From Chondrilla cf. caribensis (taxonomy: Eukaryota; Porifera; Demospongiae; Chondrillida; Chondrillidae), in NCBI GenBank assembly GCA_964020155.1, contig OZ026568.1, forward strand, positions 2,335,320 through 2,399,319: 64,000 nt of DNA, written 5' to 3'. Position numbers and translations under genes: made by a program. Shown one piece after another: positions 13,739 to 25,442 of the stretch (the first letter of the stretch is position 1; each line of letters opens with the position of its first letter). The notes below the pieces were generated by a model. That model was not told the DNA's origin. It saw nothing but the letters and a program-made list of their open reading frames with translations, and searched no databases.

Positions 13739-16492
13739 ATGGCGGCTAGGCCTGTTTTGAGGAAAACACATGGGAAGCCGTCTAAATCGAAGTCCAAGGA
13801 GGTGCGGTTTGACCACTCACAAAAGAGCCCTAAAAGGCCATTCGGGATCGTTAGAGATGTCCAAAAATTGAATCAAAATAAGCGTGTGAGTCAGCTGCTT
13901 CAGACAGAAAGTTTTGTTTCAGAACTACAAGGGATTCTACAGAGTCAGGTGGAAAATATCACGAAACCGAGACTAAGAAGTCCCGAAAAGAGTAATCCAA
14001 GTCTCCCATCGATCCCCACCCCTCCTCCATTCATAATTGATACTAGAATGGCCCACGGTACACCATTCCAGGGGACCCACCCCCTTGGAATCACGCCCAT
14101 CAACGACCTCAGGGGCTCTCTCTCCTCCAAATATCCACCAGCTGAGAAGTTAGAGAGGTGTAAGCTGGCTGCCTTGTACAGACTGGTGGATATGTTTGGG
14201 TGGAGTGATGGAATATATGGACACATTTCTGTAAGTTGATAACAACTGTCTTGATGTATACATAATATATACTAGACTGTGACATGTCCTCAGCCGTTGG
14301 GATTCTAGTGAAATTAGTGTGCATGAGGGCTGTAGAGTAAGACTTGTAAACTGTTTGTCAAACATTTGGCTTTCACAAGGGCTGAAGCTTCTAAAAGATA
14401 GGAATTGAACAGACAACATTACATTTCAGAAAGGATTACATACAGTAAAATACAGAAGCAGAAATGTTTTACCACACAATGTACTATAATGTGTTTCGTT
14501 TGTCTACGCTAGCATCAGTAGGAAGAATATAGTCATGCTCCATGACCAGCCTAGTCTCATCAACCACTACCAGTTTCACTTCATTAGTCAATTCAGTGAT
14601 CAGTGGAATTGGATCTAGGAAGTACCTCTTTCTAAACCTTGCATGCAGGTGAAGCCGATTGAGTGGAAGATGTCTTTCCTCACATAAATATTTGATGTAC
14701 GATATGGCTGTAATGTGGGATACTTTTAATATACAGTGGAACCTGTCTATTATAGTGGTCACCCTTGCTTAGGACCTGAAAGAGTGGCTGTTATAATAGA
14801 GAGGTGGTTTGTATATGCAAGTTAAGTTGTACACTATTGACCCTTTGGGACTTAGTAACCTGGCTGTTATAGAGAGGTGACCCGTCGATACAGTGACCAT
14901 TATATGCAGGTTTAGCTGTACCACAAGCTATGAGAATAGAAGGTCAAAGTAACTTGTTTGTTCAATAACAACCTCTTATGTATGGCTTCCGTGTTTATTT
15001 TGAAAAGAAATTGTAATCATGTTACTAATATGAGGTGACACTGGACTGTTTGATGGGACTGTATGACACCCACCATGCACATAACAGTGACAGTGAACCA
15101 GGAATATTACATATTTCCTGTATTTGTTGCAATGTTTGTATGTGTAATGACTAAAGTTAGTCCTCCCTATATAGTGTCGTGTTCCTCAACATCCTGACCA
15201 AATACTTCTAAATCCTTTTGGACTGCTGTGTTCGGAAATAACTGCTTCCAATTTGGTCAAGATAGATCTTGCTGGGAACATTATTGACCCTGGAACAACG
15301 CAGTATGGGATCAACTCTGCTGGTCTAGCCATCCACTCAGCTATCCATGGGGCAAGACCCGACATTAACTGTGTGTGTCACATCCATGGAGCAGCTGTAG
15401 TAGCCGTGAGTTTACTATATCCTTTACAATTGAATAATTGAGCAATGTGTACGTAGCTTTCCTATGAACCAGAACATCTTATAGAACGTGGTTATCCAAC
15501 ACAACTGTTTCTTTGATCTCACCTTGCACTGGGATACAAGTATGTATGTATGTATGTATGTAACAGTTGTATCCCAGTAACTGTTAGAAATAGGCCAGAT
15601 TTTGAAGTTCTAATCAACTAATAGGCTGTATTCAAGAAGTTTCCCATTAAGCCTGTGACAGGTGTCTACATGCTGGGACAATTAATCAAACTTGAAGCAT
15701 AATCACAACTACACTGATGTACCTCTATAATATGAAGACCACCTGTCCACAGAGACATTTTCTTGGTCCCCTGGGTGGTGTTTATAGACAGGTTCCTCTG
15801 TACTGTGTTTAGCTGACTCTCTTGCCAATTGAGGTCATGTAATTTGCTCATACCTTTAGGTTTCTGCTATGACATGTGGTCTACTGCCAATATCACAGGA
15901 ATCTTCATTTGTGAGTGTGTTTGTAGTGTGTGTGTACAAATAGCAGCCCCTGAGCTTTAAATTGAAAGCCCTCTTCCTGTGTGAATACCTGTGGTAATTT
16001 TATACCCACAGGAAGTATAGTCTTCAGGTCATTGTGTACACTTGGTTCACAGTTCAAAGGGTTGCATGGTTAATGGTTTATACAGAGTACTCTAGACTGC
16101 CTGGGTTATATCGTCATTAATGCCTGGTGAAGTATGTACATATGTATATAATATATATGGTATGCATATATGTATACAGTATAGGTGCAGTGTGCTGTGG
16201 TGAGTGTTACGTATGTGTGCAGTGGTGAATGTTTTTGTGTGCAATATGAGAATTGATTTTAATTTACATGCTACAGCTGTAGCATCCTAATCATATTGCT
16301 TGTGTGTCCAATGCTGAATGTTGTGTGTGTGTGCAGTGCAAATTGTTGTGTGTGCATGCAGTGGTGAGTGTTGTGTGTGCAGTGGCAATTGCTGTTTGTG
16401 TGCAGTGTCATGTGTGTGCTGCTGAATGTTTGTATGTGCAGTGGTAAGTGTTGTGTGTGTGCAGAGGTGAGTGTTGTGTAAAGTGATGAATG

Positions 16493-16537
<45 letters not shown>

Positions 16538-16570
16538 TGCAGAGGTGAGTGTTGTGTGAAGTGATGAATG

Positions 16571-16628
<58 letters not shown>

Positions 16629-19163
16629 TACTGATTGTTTCACCTATTCAGATTTTGGGCACTGTATCTTATCACGAATATTGTGGTATTGCTGCACAAG
16701 ATGAGAAAGAGATGATAGTCAGAGATCTAGGTGATACCAACAAAGTGAGTATGAGAGAAGAAATTTTATCACAGTATAACTGGCTTGATGAGCAGGCTGG
16801 TTGGTGCATTTTCCTGGTCAATGCAAACATGTAATTCACTTCTTTTCCATGTGAACTACATACGTACTAATGTGTACATGTCAACCAATACTATGTAATT
16901 GCAAATACACATCTCTGACAAAAAGAGGAACTGTGTTGTGTCCTTCAAAGTACTTGCTACATATGTCAATTGGATAGTTTGATTATTTTGCACAGTTTAT
17001 ATACTCCATATACGTACTGTGCATACATATGCTGTACCTATTTATGCATGTACATATGCAGTACATAGGTGCACTTAGTATGTATATACAGTACATATAC
17101 ATGTATATTATATATGTATACGTATGTACGTATGTTTGTACACCATGTCCCTTATTCATCCACACATCTGTGTGTGCAATTATTCTGGAAGCGACAGCCT
17201 AAAACTTGTACGTGCTCAGAACAATTGACACATGCCGCATTATGCGTCCATACCTCATGTGATGTATGCAGCCTTGAACCACCATGTGTATTGTGAAATG
17301 GCATCATCACCATCTACACACATTCAACTCGATGTTATGATTCATGATTGATTTTCACTTTGAGCATGTTGAGGAAGGCTAATCCATAAAATACACAACC
17401 TTGAAGACTCAGTGCTCTTCTGTATGTGCATACTGTACATCCATACATATCTTCACTGTTTAGTGTCATTGTATGTTTGTGTAGCTGTCTATTTTACATA
17501 TATACTGTGCACTTTGCATAGATTCTAATACTGAAAAATCACGGCCTTGCGACTCTTGGTTCTACAGTGGAAGAGACCTTTATACTACTTGAAAACACTG
17601 TAAATGCTTGTAAGGTCCAGGTAAGATGGATATTCTGTAGGGATGTGGAATTAGGTCAATGAGTGTGATGGGGTACTGTCACTGGGTACACACACACACA
17701 TAGGGCGTGGCACTGAAGTTCGGACACCATCATAATTCGGACACCCAAATTCGATCGAAGTCGAACGCGCGGTTCCCATTTTTGGCTCATATGTAGACTA
17801 CCTAATGTTAACAAAGGATAGAAATTTTGAGGCTGTTCCGATGTTATTCCCAGACGTTACGTTCGAACATGTAAAGTGTCCGAAGTAATATTATTTCGGA
17901 CGGAAGTCATCAATGACCGGACACCAGTTCTCAAACGCTACACAAGGCGATTTAACCACTTATTATTCCATGCATTTGTAGATACACTTCTGTTCTAAAC
18001 ACAGTGAAAGTTAGAAGTCAGTATCTGAAGAAATGAACGAGAACGAACACATTAAAGTAAGCGTCCGGAAGTCATCATAATTCGGACATAAATTTTCGCA
18101 AAAATGTCACATTAGATACGCAAAGGACACAGCACAACCAGGAGTGATTCTCCTACAGTTTCACATCAGCAAGAAGCAAGAAAACAACCGTAGGAAACAC
18201 TGGTCTTCAGCAGTGTAGCGTTCCGGAACACAGAACAAAAGACGCGCGCAGAATCAAATCCCAGACGATTGCAATCACGTTCCGGAAATTAATTAATTTA
18301 AAGTATATAATCCCGCTCGTGACTCTACACTGCTCGAGCTGTCGAGCCGTGAGAGACTTTCATCATATGCTTCTGTTTAGACGGAGACAAGGTTAGGTGG
18401 TCTAAAATTTCCTTCATATCCTAAATCGGAGGAAAATTATGATCAAAATGGGTTATAGCAGGTGTCCGAATTATGATGACTTCCGGACGTTTACTTCAAT
18501 GTGTCCGTTCTCGGTCATTTCTTCAGACACTGACTTCTAACTTTCACTGTGGTTAGAGCAGAAGTGTATCTACAAATGTATGGAATAATAAGTGGTTAAA
18601 TCGCCTTGTGTAGCGTTTGAGAACTGGTGTCCGGTCATTGATGACTTCCGTCCGAAATAATATTACTTCGGACACTTTACATGTTCGAACGTAACTTCTG
18701 GGAATAACATCGGAATAGCCTCAAAATTTCTATCCTGTGTTAACATTAGGTAGTCTACATATGAGCCAAAAATGGGAACCGCGCGTTCGACTTCGATCGA
18801 ATTTGGGTGTCCGAATTATGATGGTGTCCGAACTTCCGTGCCACGCCCTACATCCACCCACCTACAAACACACAACACATTCACCCACACCCACCCACAT
18901 CCGCTCACATACATCCACCCACCTACAAACACACAACACATCCACCCACACCCACCCACATCCGGTCACATACACACAACACACACCACAAATACACACC
19001 CACACCCACACACACACACTCATACACGCTCATACACACACACACAACACACACACACACACACACACACATACACACGCATCCACACACCCACAACACA
19101 TCCACCCACTCACGTACACGCATCCACAACACCCACAGACACACCCCTACATACACGCACGCG

Positions 19164-19203
<40 letters not shown>

Positions 19204-20097
19204 CACACACACACAACACACACACACACACACGCACACGCACACACACACCAACACACACAAATGACTTTTACAGCATATGTACATACTGTAGAAACAA
19301 CTTAATGCATATACCCACAAGTCAGATTGCTGTTCAACACAATTCAATTTTGAGCACTATTCAGTTTGCCCTAATAGTGCAAGAACGTACCTATTTTAGT
19401 TTGTTTTTTTTTTAGATTTTAGCAAATCCTGATAGATGAACATGATCCTTATATCAAAAACTGATTTTGTGGTTCCCTTATAATTCAGCTTCAGGATTTT
19501 CTAATTCCTATTAGATTGTATTGCATTAAATATATTAATGTAATAATAATATTGTGTGTAAAACAATAGTATTATGTGAAAACAACACAAACATTGATGC
19601 AAAGCTTGCTCTGTTCTTTCACTCCAGGTAGCTGCCCTGAGTGCTGGGGTGGCTGGACTTTTACAGATACCAATGCAAATAATTGAGAAAAATACTGCCT
19701 TAATCCAGGCTGCAGGTGGTGGTGTGTCTAAGCTTAGATCATTATTTGGTCCTGGGGGACTAGAATTTGAAGCAAATATGAGACTCCTTGATAGTAAGGT
19801 ATGTACGTATGTTTGTACATATGTGTTTGTGTCGACACATTGAAGTATGTTAGTTTTTATTAACATTATTGAATGTACATATATTCATAATATGTATCCT
19901 TGTACAGAAACTGTTGTGCGTGATCACTAGTAATGTGTTGTATATATAGTCAAATGCAGTTTATGCATACACAACCAACCACATGTATGTACTGGTAAAT
20001 GCACATGCATACAGGCATGCACACCAACATGCACACTCACATGCATACGTACATACACGTACACACACAAACATACTTGCACAAACATACACACGCA

Positions 20098-20146
<49 letters not shown>

Positions 20147-20329
20147 ACTAAACCAATCATAAACTGAGCACAGTTAACTGTATTGTGACATTGTATGACC
20201 GATTTGATTAGCAAAGACGCATTCACATATGTACATACTTGTGACACACATGCACATGTAAACTAACACACATGCACACACACACATGCACACACACTAA
20301 CACACACACGGACACACACACACACACAC

Positions 20330-20382
<53 letters not shown>

Positions 20383-23171
20383 AACACACGCGAACACACA
20401 CATACACACACGAACACGCGCGCACATACACATACATACATGCTCACTCTATACACATAATAACTATGTGTATAGTCAGCAGGATCCTCTCTATATACCT
20501 CACATACACGCCGTATGTGTCAGCAACCACCATTAGGCCTGTAAGTCCAATACCCATGTTGTTTACAGGCTACTGCAGTGTACCCATTATACCAATCATA
20601 AACCGAACACAGTTAGCTTTATTGTGACATTGTGTAACTGATTTGATAAGCAAAGACACATTCAGTACGTAGTTACATATACTTGTATGAAATTAGTTTC
20701 ATAGTTCGTTTTCAAGTGAACCTATTATGTTTCAATATTTTGTCTGTTTCCATATTCGCTGAATGTAATTAGATTAGCGTAAACTGTTTTCATTAGCTGG
20801 TTGCATGTTTACACAAGGCTGTGTGAATATATCTACGTATGTCACACAGATGATAAAGTTCACTAAAATAGGGAGGAACACTCATTATTATTCAATATAC
20901 ATGCATGTACAATAATGGATACAAAAATGTGACCCTCAGGCTCAAATGTAAATTTACAATCTGCAAAAACAAATCATGGAAGTACCTGGGAAGGCATATA
21001 CATGCGTACATCAAATATGTATATAATAATGTTATAATGTACACACTAGCACCTGTATATTTCTAATAACAGAGTGTCCTCACTCCTATACCTTTCATTT
21101 ATGCACTGTACAGTATGTGTGTACGTACATACGTATGTACGTATACTGTATATACGTATTTGCATACTTATGTGCTGTGTTTATGCCCATAAGTGTGGTA
21201 TACATACATGTTTGTGAAATGCGTAGGTATGTATTTACAGAGTGCACTCATGATAAACTTGTGCAGTTTTAAGTTTGGGATGAGTGGAATTGGTGTACTT
21301 GTCTTAACGACATCAGTTTGTAAGAGATCTCTGATGAATTCAATGTCAGATCAATGGCATTTATTCCAGTATCCACAGGGGCTTAACTTGTCCAAATTCA
21401 ACAGTACATATTGTTGCATCCCTTAGGGCTACAACACTGGATATAGCTACAAAGGCAAACATCTCATGCAGTCAAAGAGTAACGTCACTGTTCATAAAAC
21501 ACCACAAGAACAGAAGGAGATTGACCAGTTTACCAAGGAGAGAAGAGCAAGAACTGAAAAGCAGAAGGCAAAGAGACCTTCATCAACAACGAGTAATGTC
21601 AAGAAGACAGAGACAAATGTCAAGAATGAAGAGGAGGAGGTGAAGTCCACTCATGTACATACCTGTGTAGCCATACAACCACCGTGTGTAATGTAGGTAG
21701 GTATGTGCAGGCTGCAGGCCCATAGGCTGGTTATCGGAATTGGGGGGTTTCTTTCCACCAGTCTGTTGGAACTCTCAGCTATGGACAACACAAACCCCTT
21801 TATACTATGATCTACTGTTCATCTATATCTTTTAAATGATAGCAACTATCATTGATGAAAACATACGAACATTGCATTAATGCACGAATTTTGCAATGCG
21901 ATGATGACTACTACTTGGCCTATAGAGTAATTTAAAGATATTTGAATGAACAAAATATGTGTAGTCTGTAGCTGCTTAAGGTTAGCCTAGCTATGAGTTT
22001 CCTATTTCTCAATTAAATTTTGAAGTTTTCTGTTTCCTGGGTCAAATATTCTTGCACCTTGAGTTAGCAAGAGGAACTCATCTGTCTTCAGTTGGTGTGT
22101 GTGTGTGTGCTGTCGAAGTCCCCATCTCCCCATCCCCACACACACACAGCCTACAGGCCTGTATGTATGTAATACGTAGTTGTGTCATGCTTGGGTGTGC
22201 CGTAGCAGTTACATATACAGGTAAGTGCTGACTAATTCCTGAGGGCACAACCCAGATAATTTTGTAGCACTTTATCTGCTACAGCACACCTAGGGGGGAT
22301 TTAACTAATTTTTTCCACACGCGAACAATTATTTATACACACTGTGGCACAATAGAAAGTGTTTACTAGTTTCCTACTTGGTTTGCAATCGATTGATCCT
22401 GACAATGAAACCTGTCTGGTGACCTGTGCTGTTTCCCAAGCACACATCAGTGACCTGTGCTCCATCACATTGAATAGATAGAGTAATATTCTGATTCTGA
22501 AACCATAGGATGAATGGGCCTTTGTGGACAAGAACAAATCACAGAATGCAAGGAAAGGCCATACTGGAGTTGGGACTCCTCAGAAAGAGCGCAGTTCAAC
22601 AGACAAGTCTGCCAGGTCAACCAGAAGGAAACCGAAGGTAGCTGAGACATCTGGTGAGAGTGCTTATCAACGGGTGAAAAGAACGGCAGAAAAAGTTGCT
22701 AAATCAACCAGCCAGGCCGTGGTAGCTCAGAATGGTACTGTTCCTTCAGATCAAAAGAAACTGAAAGAACCTGTCTCCATCAGTGAATCGTCCACTCCCA
22801 ATATGACATCATTTATGCGTACAAAGCAGACAGCACAGAGTGTGGCCGAATCAACAACACAGGCTGTGGATAAGCTGGCAAACAGTAACCTGCCTTCAAC
22901 CACACCACCGGTGGAGGAAGACACACAGAAAAATGAACCTGCAAATGGATTGATGCCTTCTGACGAGCTCAGAGTTGACAGTGGGGCGAGTCTTGGAACC
23001 AAGGTGAGGACTTGGATGGAAGGTGCGGACCAGGATACTGTTGAAGACTCTACTGCTCTCAGTAGGATGAAGTCCACAGCTGAACAGGTTGCCCAATCAA
23101 CTTCATCTGCCGTGGAGAAACTGTCGGAAACACTTCATCAGGAGGAGCATGTCCAAGCAGGTGAAGAATGA
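13739..23171 (+). CDS. ADD: Adducin, spectrin-actin junction protein
   Basis: Eight exons: 13739-14230, 15175-15405, 15860-15910, 16652-16744, 17522-17620, 19628-19798, 21427-21639 and 22509-23171. All are GT/AG, each exon is a whole number of codons, and the protein is 670 residues. The start ATGGCG follows a purine-rich context. The head domain has the adducin form of the class II aldolase fold: [75 protein letters not shown], then the neck FEANMRLLD. Adducins cap actin ends and recruit spectrin; they are not expected to be enzymes. The tail differs from vertebrate adducin: I see no MARCKS-like Lys-rich terminus, but three copies of a TAExVAxSTSxAV repeat. Intron 5 holds a foldback transposon. 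A candidate AATAAA is at 23340-23345. The donor of exon 7 (GTGAAG) is the weakest junction. Confidence 0.92.
14732..14920. mobile_element. MITE-like element in adducin intron 1
   Basis: Imperfect terminal inverted repeats of about 28 bp: TACAGTGGAACCTGTC at the left and, on the opposite strand, TACAGCTAAACCTGCAT at the right, with GTGGTCAC / TGGTCAC internal ends. No coding capacity. Confidence 0.6.
15714..15812. mobile_element. Decayed MITE-like remnant in adducin intron 2
   Basis: Opposed ends GTACCTCTATAA and, at the right, TATAGACAGGTTCCTCTGTA resemble the ends of the element at 14732-14920. The left end is degraded. Confidence 0.4.
16160..16628. repeat. GT-rich minisatellite plus (GT)n in adducin intron 3
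   Basis: From about 16160 to 16560 a variable unit of about 20-25 bp (TGTGTGCAGTGGTGAGTGT and relatives) repeats many times, merging into pure GT runs at about 16494-16528 and 16570-16627. The pure run ends only 24 bp before the exon 4 acceptor. Confidence 0.9.
17703..18848. mobile_element. Foldback DNA transposon / long-TIR MITE
   Basis: Two inverted arms of about 386 bp (17703-18088 and 18463-18848) flank a spacer of about 374 bp. Ends are GGGCGTGGCAC and GTGCCACGCCC, directly bordered by TA on both sides, which suggests a TA target duplication as in Tc1/mariner-type or related elements. Each arm contains repeated GTCCGAA words. The arms differ at few positions, so insertion or gene conversion is recent. 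No transposase reading frame is inside, so the element is non-autonomous. It lies in adducin intron 5. Confidence 0.9.
18850..19265. repeat. CA-rich satellite with 63-bp sub-repeats
   Basis: Immediately right of the foldback element. A unit of about 63 bp (CATCCACCCACCTACAAACA and neighbours) is repeated two to three times at 18850-18970, then the tract becomes degenerate and finally pure CA to 19262. Confidence 0.9.
20100..20445. repeat. (GT)n and (CA)n microsatellites in adducin intron 6
   Basis: A GT run at about 20101-20144 and a long CA-rich run with ACACG and ACGAACAC interruptions at about 20270-20440, in opposite dinucleotide orientation. Confidence 0.95.
20150..20685. repeat. Direct repeat pair of about 90 bp
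   Basis: About 20150-20240 and 20590-20685 share AACCAATCATAAAC, CACAGTTA, TATTGTGACATTGT and GATTTGAT with AGCAAAGAC, at roughly 85-90 percent identity by eye. Both in adducin intron 6. Confidence 0.8.
22375..22470. repeat. Dispersed repeat, copy A
   Basis: Contains CAATGAAACCTGTCTGGTGA, CCTGTGCTG and CAGTGACCTGTGCT. A second copy in the same orientation lies at about 53990-54072 in the IP3 receptor gene. Family unknown. Confidence 0.75.
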
Positions 23172-24469
23172 CGTCAGCTGCAGCATTCCTATCATATAGT
23201 TGGACGATAATGTGTTTAGTTACTCATTTGTAATCACATAATGCTGTTGTTACAAACTCTAATCAGTGTAATCATTTAATTTCCCTAAATTGATCACATA
23301 GCGTATTTTATTGAATCATTAACCTTTGTGAGGCCTCTGAATAAATTATATATTCAGAATGTGTACAGCCGATTAGTCTACGTATCTAGCCTACGTAGTT
23401 AGATTAGTTTTCAATTAGGGTTAATATCTGACTTTATCAAGAGAAACATTTGTACAGTAGGTTATATATGAAACTATCCAATCTTGTGCACTTTCAGTAT
23501 AATTGTGACAGCAGACAGAACAGATCAATGTTATGTTATGGCACGCTTACCTGGTAACTGCATATTGCAATGGATGGTTATAGTGAGATGAGATCCATAT
23601 GACGTGCACATATGGATGGTTTATAAATCTACAGTCCAACACATGTACAGTATATATGGAGGAGGAAATGTTATGCAGTACCGTCATGTGTGCGGTTGAG
23701 GGGGACTTTGAATGATGTCTGGTGAGTGCACAATACCCAATTGTATAATGAAATCACTTTCCTGCAATTGATATTGATTGAGAGGTTTCGGATTGTGTGT
23801 ATAGATTCATTTATAGTATGTATGTATAGGAGATGACTAGATTATAGTCTGTGGTCCATGCAGAAAGTGCTCGCATACTTGAGCATAGCACCCATATGTA
23901 TGATATGTATATGATGATCACATCTATAGTAGGGCTGGGAATCGTCCACAATGTTCAAATCAATTATCAGTGCATAGAAACAGATTGAATAATCAATCAA
24001 TCACAGGAAGTAATGAAGTGGGCATAAGCGGAAACCATTCCCACTTTATTAAACTGAGAATATTCATCCAATAGACCCGATGTCGAGTCTTTAGAGTCCT
24101 TTTCATATTTCAGGTACTCTTGAAGTATGAAACTGTACCTGTGGAGTGAAGATTGTGGATAATGAGGTGGGGGTGGGGATTGATTGATTTGCTTGCACTA
24201 TTAATAATAATCAATTGATTAATTGATTAACCGTCACAGCAATATTCTATGGCTGTGATCCCTGTGGGAGGGGATTGTCAACACACACAACCTGGCCAGA
24301 GAGGTGTACAGAATAGCTAGTTCCATTTCTACAATAATGGATATGTAAGACATCCACTACAGTGCTTTCCAAGTACAGGAAACACCTCTTTTATTTCAAC
24401 GACTATACATGTTGACCAATTATGTTAATTATCTTCATGTCAACATCTAGTTTAGTCGGTATGTGTGAT

Positions 24470-24638
24470 AGTATGAAAGGAGAATTGGGAGGGCTGGTTG
24501 CTGTGGTGGATTCCTGGCTCGGTGGCTATGGTGGCTACAGTCACACACCCTGGGTTCGAGTCCCGCAGTTGCCGGTTTTTCTCTTTTCCCCTTTCTCTCC
24601 GAGCGGGTTGGGTTCCAATGAAACTTCTATAATTATAC
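24470..24638 (+). mobile_element. tRNA-derived SINE, copy 2
   Basis: Starts AGTATGAAAGGAGAATTGGG, with A-box-like TGGCTCGGTGG (24515-24525), B box GGTTCGAGTCC (24553-24563), then a CT-rich stretch and GGGTTCCAA. Whole-length match to the opposite-strand copy at 11509-11677. The B box keeps the tRNA consensus, so pol III transcription is possible. Confidence 0.88.
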
Positions 24639-24825
24639 ATGTGTTGTGCACAGCAAAAGGTAACGCAATTAACATACGTAATATGCAAACTTTGATAAAA
24701 TAGATTGAACACTACTTCTCACAAAATGATTTTTGATGATTAATTTTATATCACAATAATCAACTATGTGTTGGGTGTACCTTCACACTGAGAGATGACT
24801 AATTAAATCAAAGTCTGTAGTCTGA

Positions 24826-24840
24826 GTGTGTGTGTGTGTG

Positions 24841-24928
<88 letters not shown>
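24826..24928. repeat. (GT)n microsatellite
   Basis: About 50 GT units with one GCGT interruption near the left end. Confidence 0.98.
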
Positions 24929-24932
<4 letters not shown>

Positions 24933-25442
24933 ATTGAATCCTTAGTAGGGCTGGGAATCTTCCACAATTTTCAGATCAAATATCAGTGCATAGAAACAGA
25001 TTTTCCTCTTTCACTTTTTATTTATCACAGATGTATAATTATATAGTCATGAAATTTGATTAAGACTGTGGACCCTACAATAATCACATGTACAATGAAT
25101 ATGCTTAAAATATATGTGGTATCACTGTTGCCATGATCATTATTATTATTCATAATAACATATCCAATAATATCATGGATCTTACAATGCATTATAACAG
25201 CAGTTCTAAACGTATACCTACAGTCTCACTACCCAGCAGTATTCTACTTGAACCTACAGTACATAGTACAGTATGTAATAGTACTGTAGCACTGTAAGTA
25301 ACTAATAAGTACTGTATATAATCATGTACAGTACTATGTACATTGATCCTATTTGGTTTACACATGATATTGTTGATACACTACAAATTGTTGGCACTGC
25401 AGTACTACTGTTCTAGCTATTACTGCATATCACAGTAGTTGG

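Larger units (their letters stand above)
23172..25442. other. Intergenic between convergent adducin and UBL-VWA genes
   Basis: No gene supported. It holds the adducin 3' UTR (AATAAA 23340-23345), a duplicated 60-bp motif starting TAGTAGGGCTGGGAATC (23929-23986 and 24942-25004), a SINE (24470-24638) and a long GT run (24826-24928). The right end should be the 3' UTR of the UBL-VWA gene. Confidence 0.6.

Noticed and set aside
24512..24572. A tRNA gene with A and B boxes
   Set aside because: No foldable acceptor or anticodon stem is evident, and the sequence matches a longer repeat at 11509-11677; it is a SINE.
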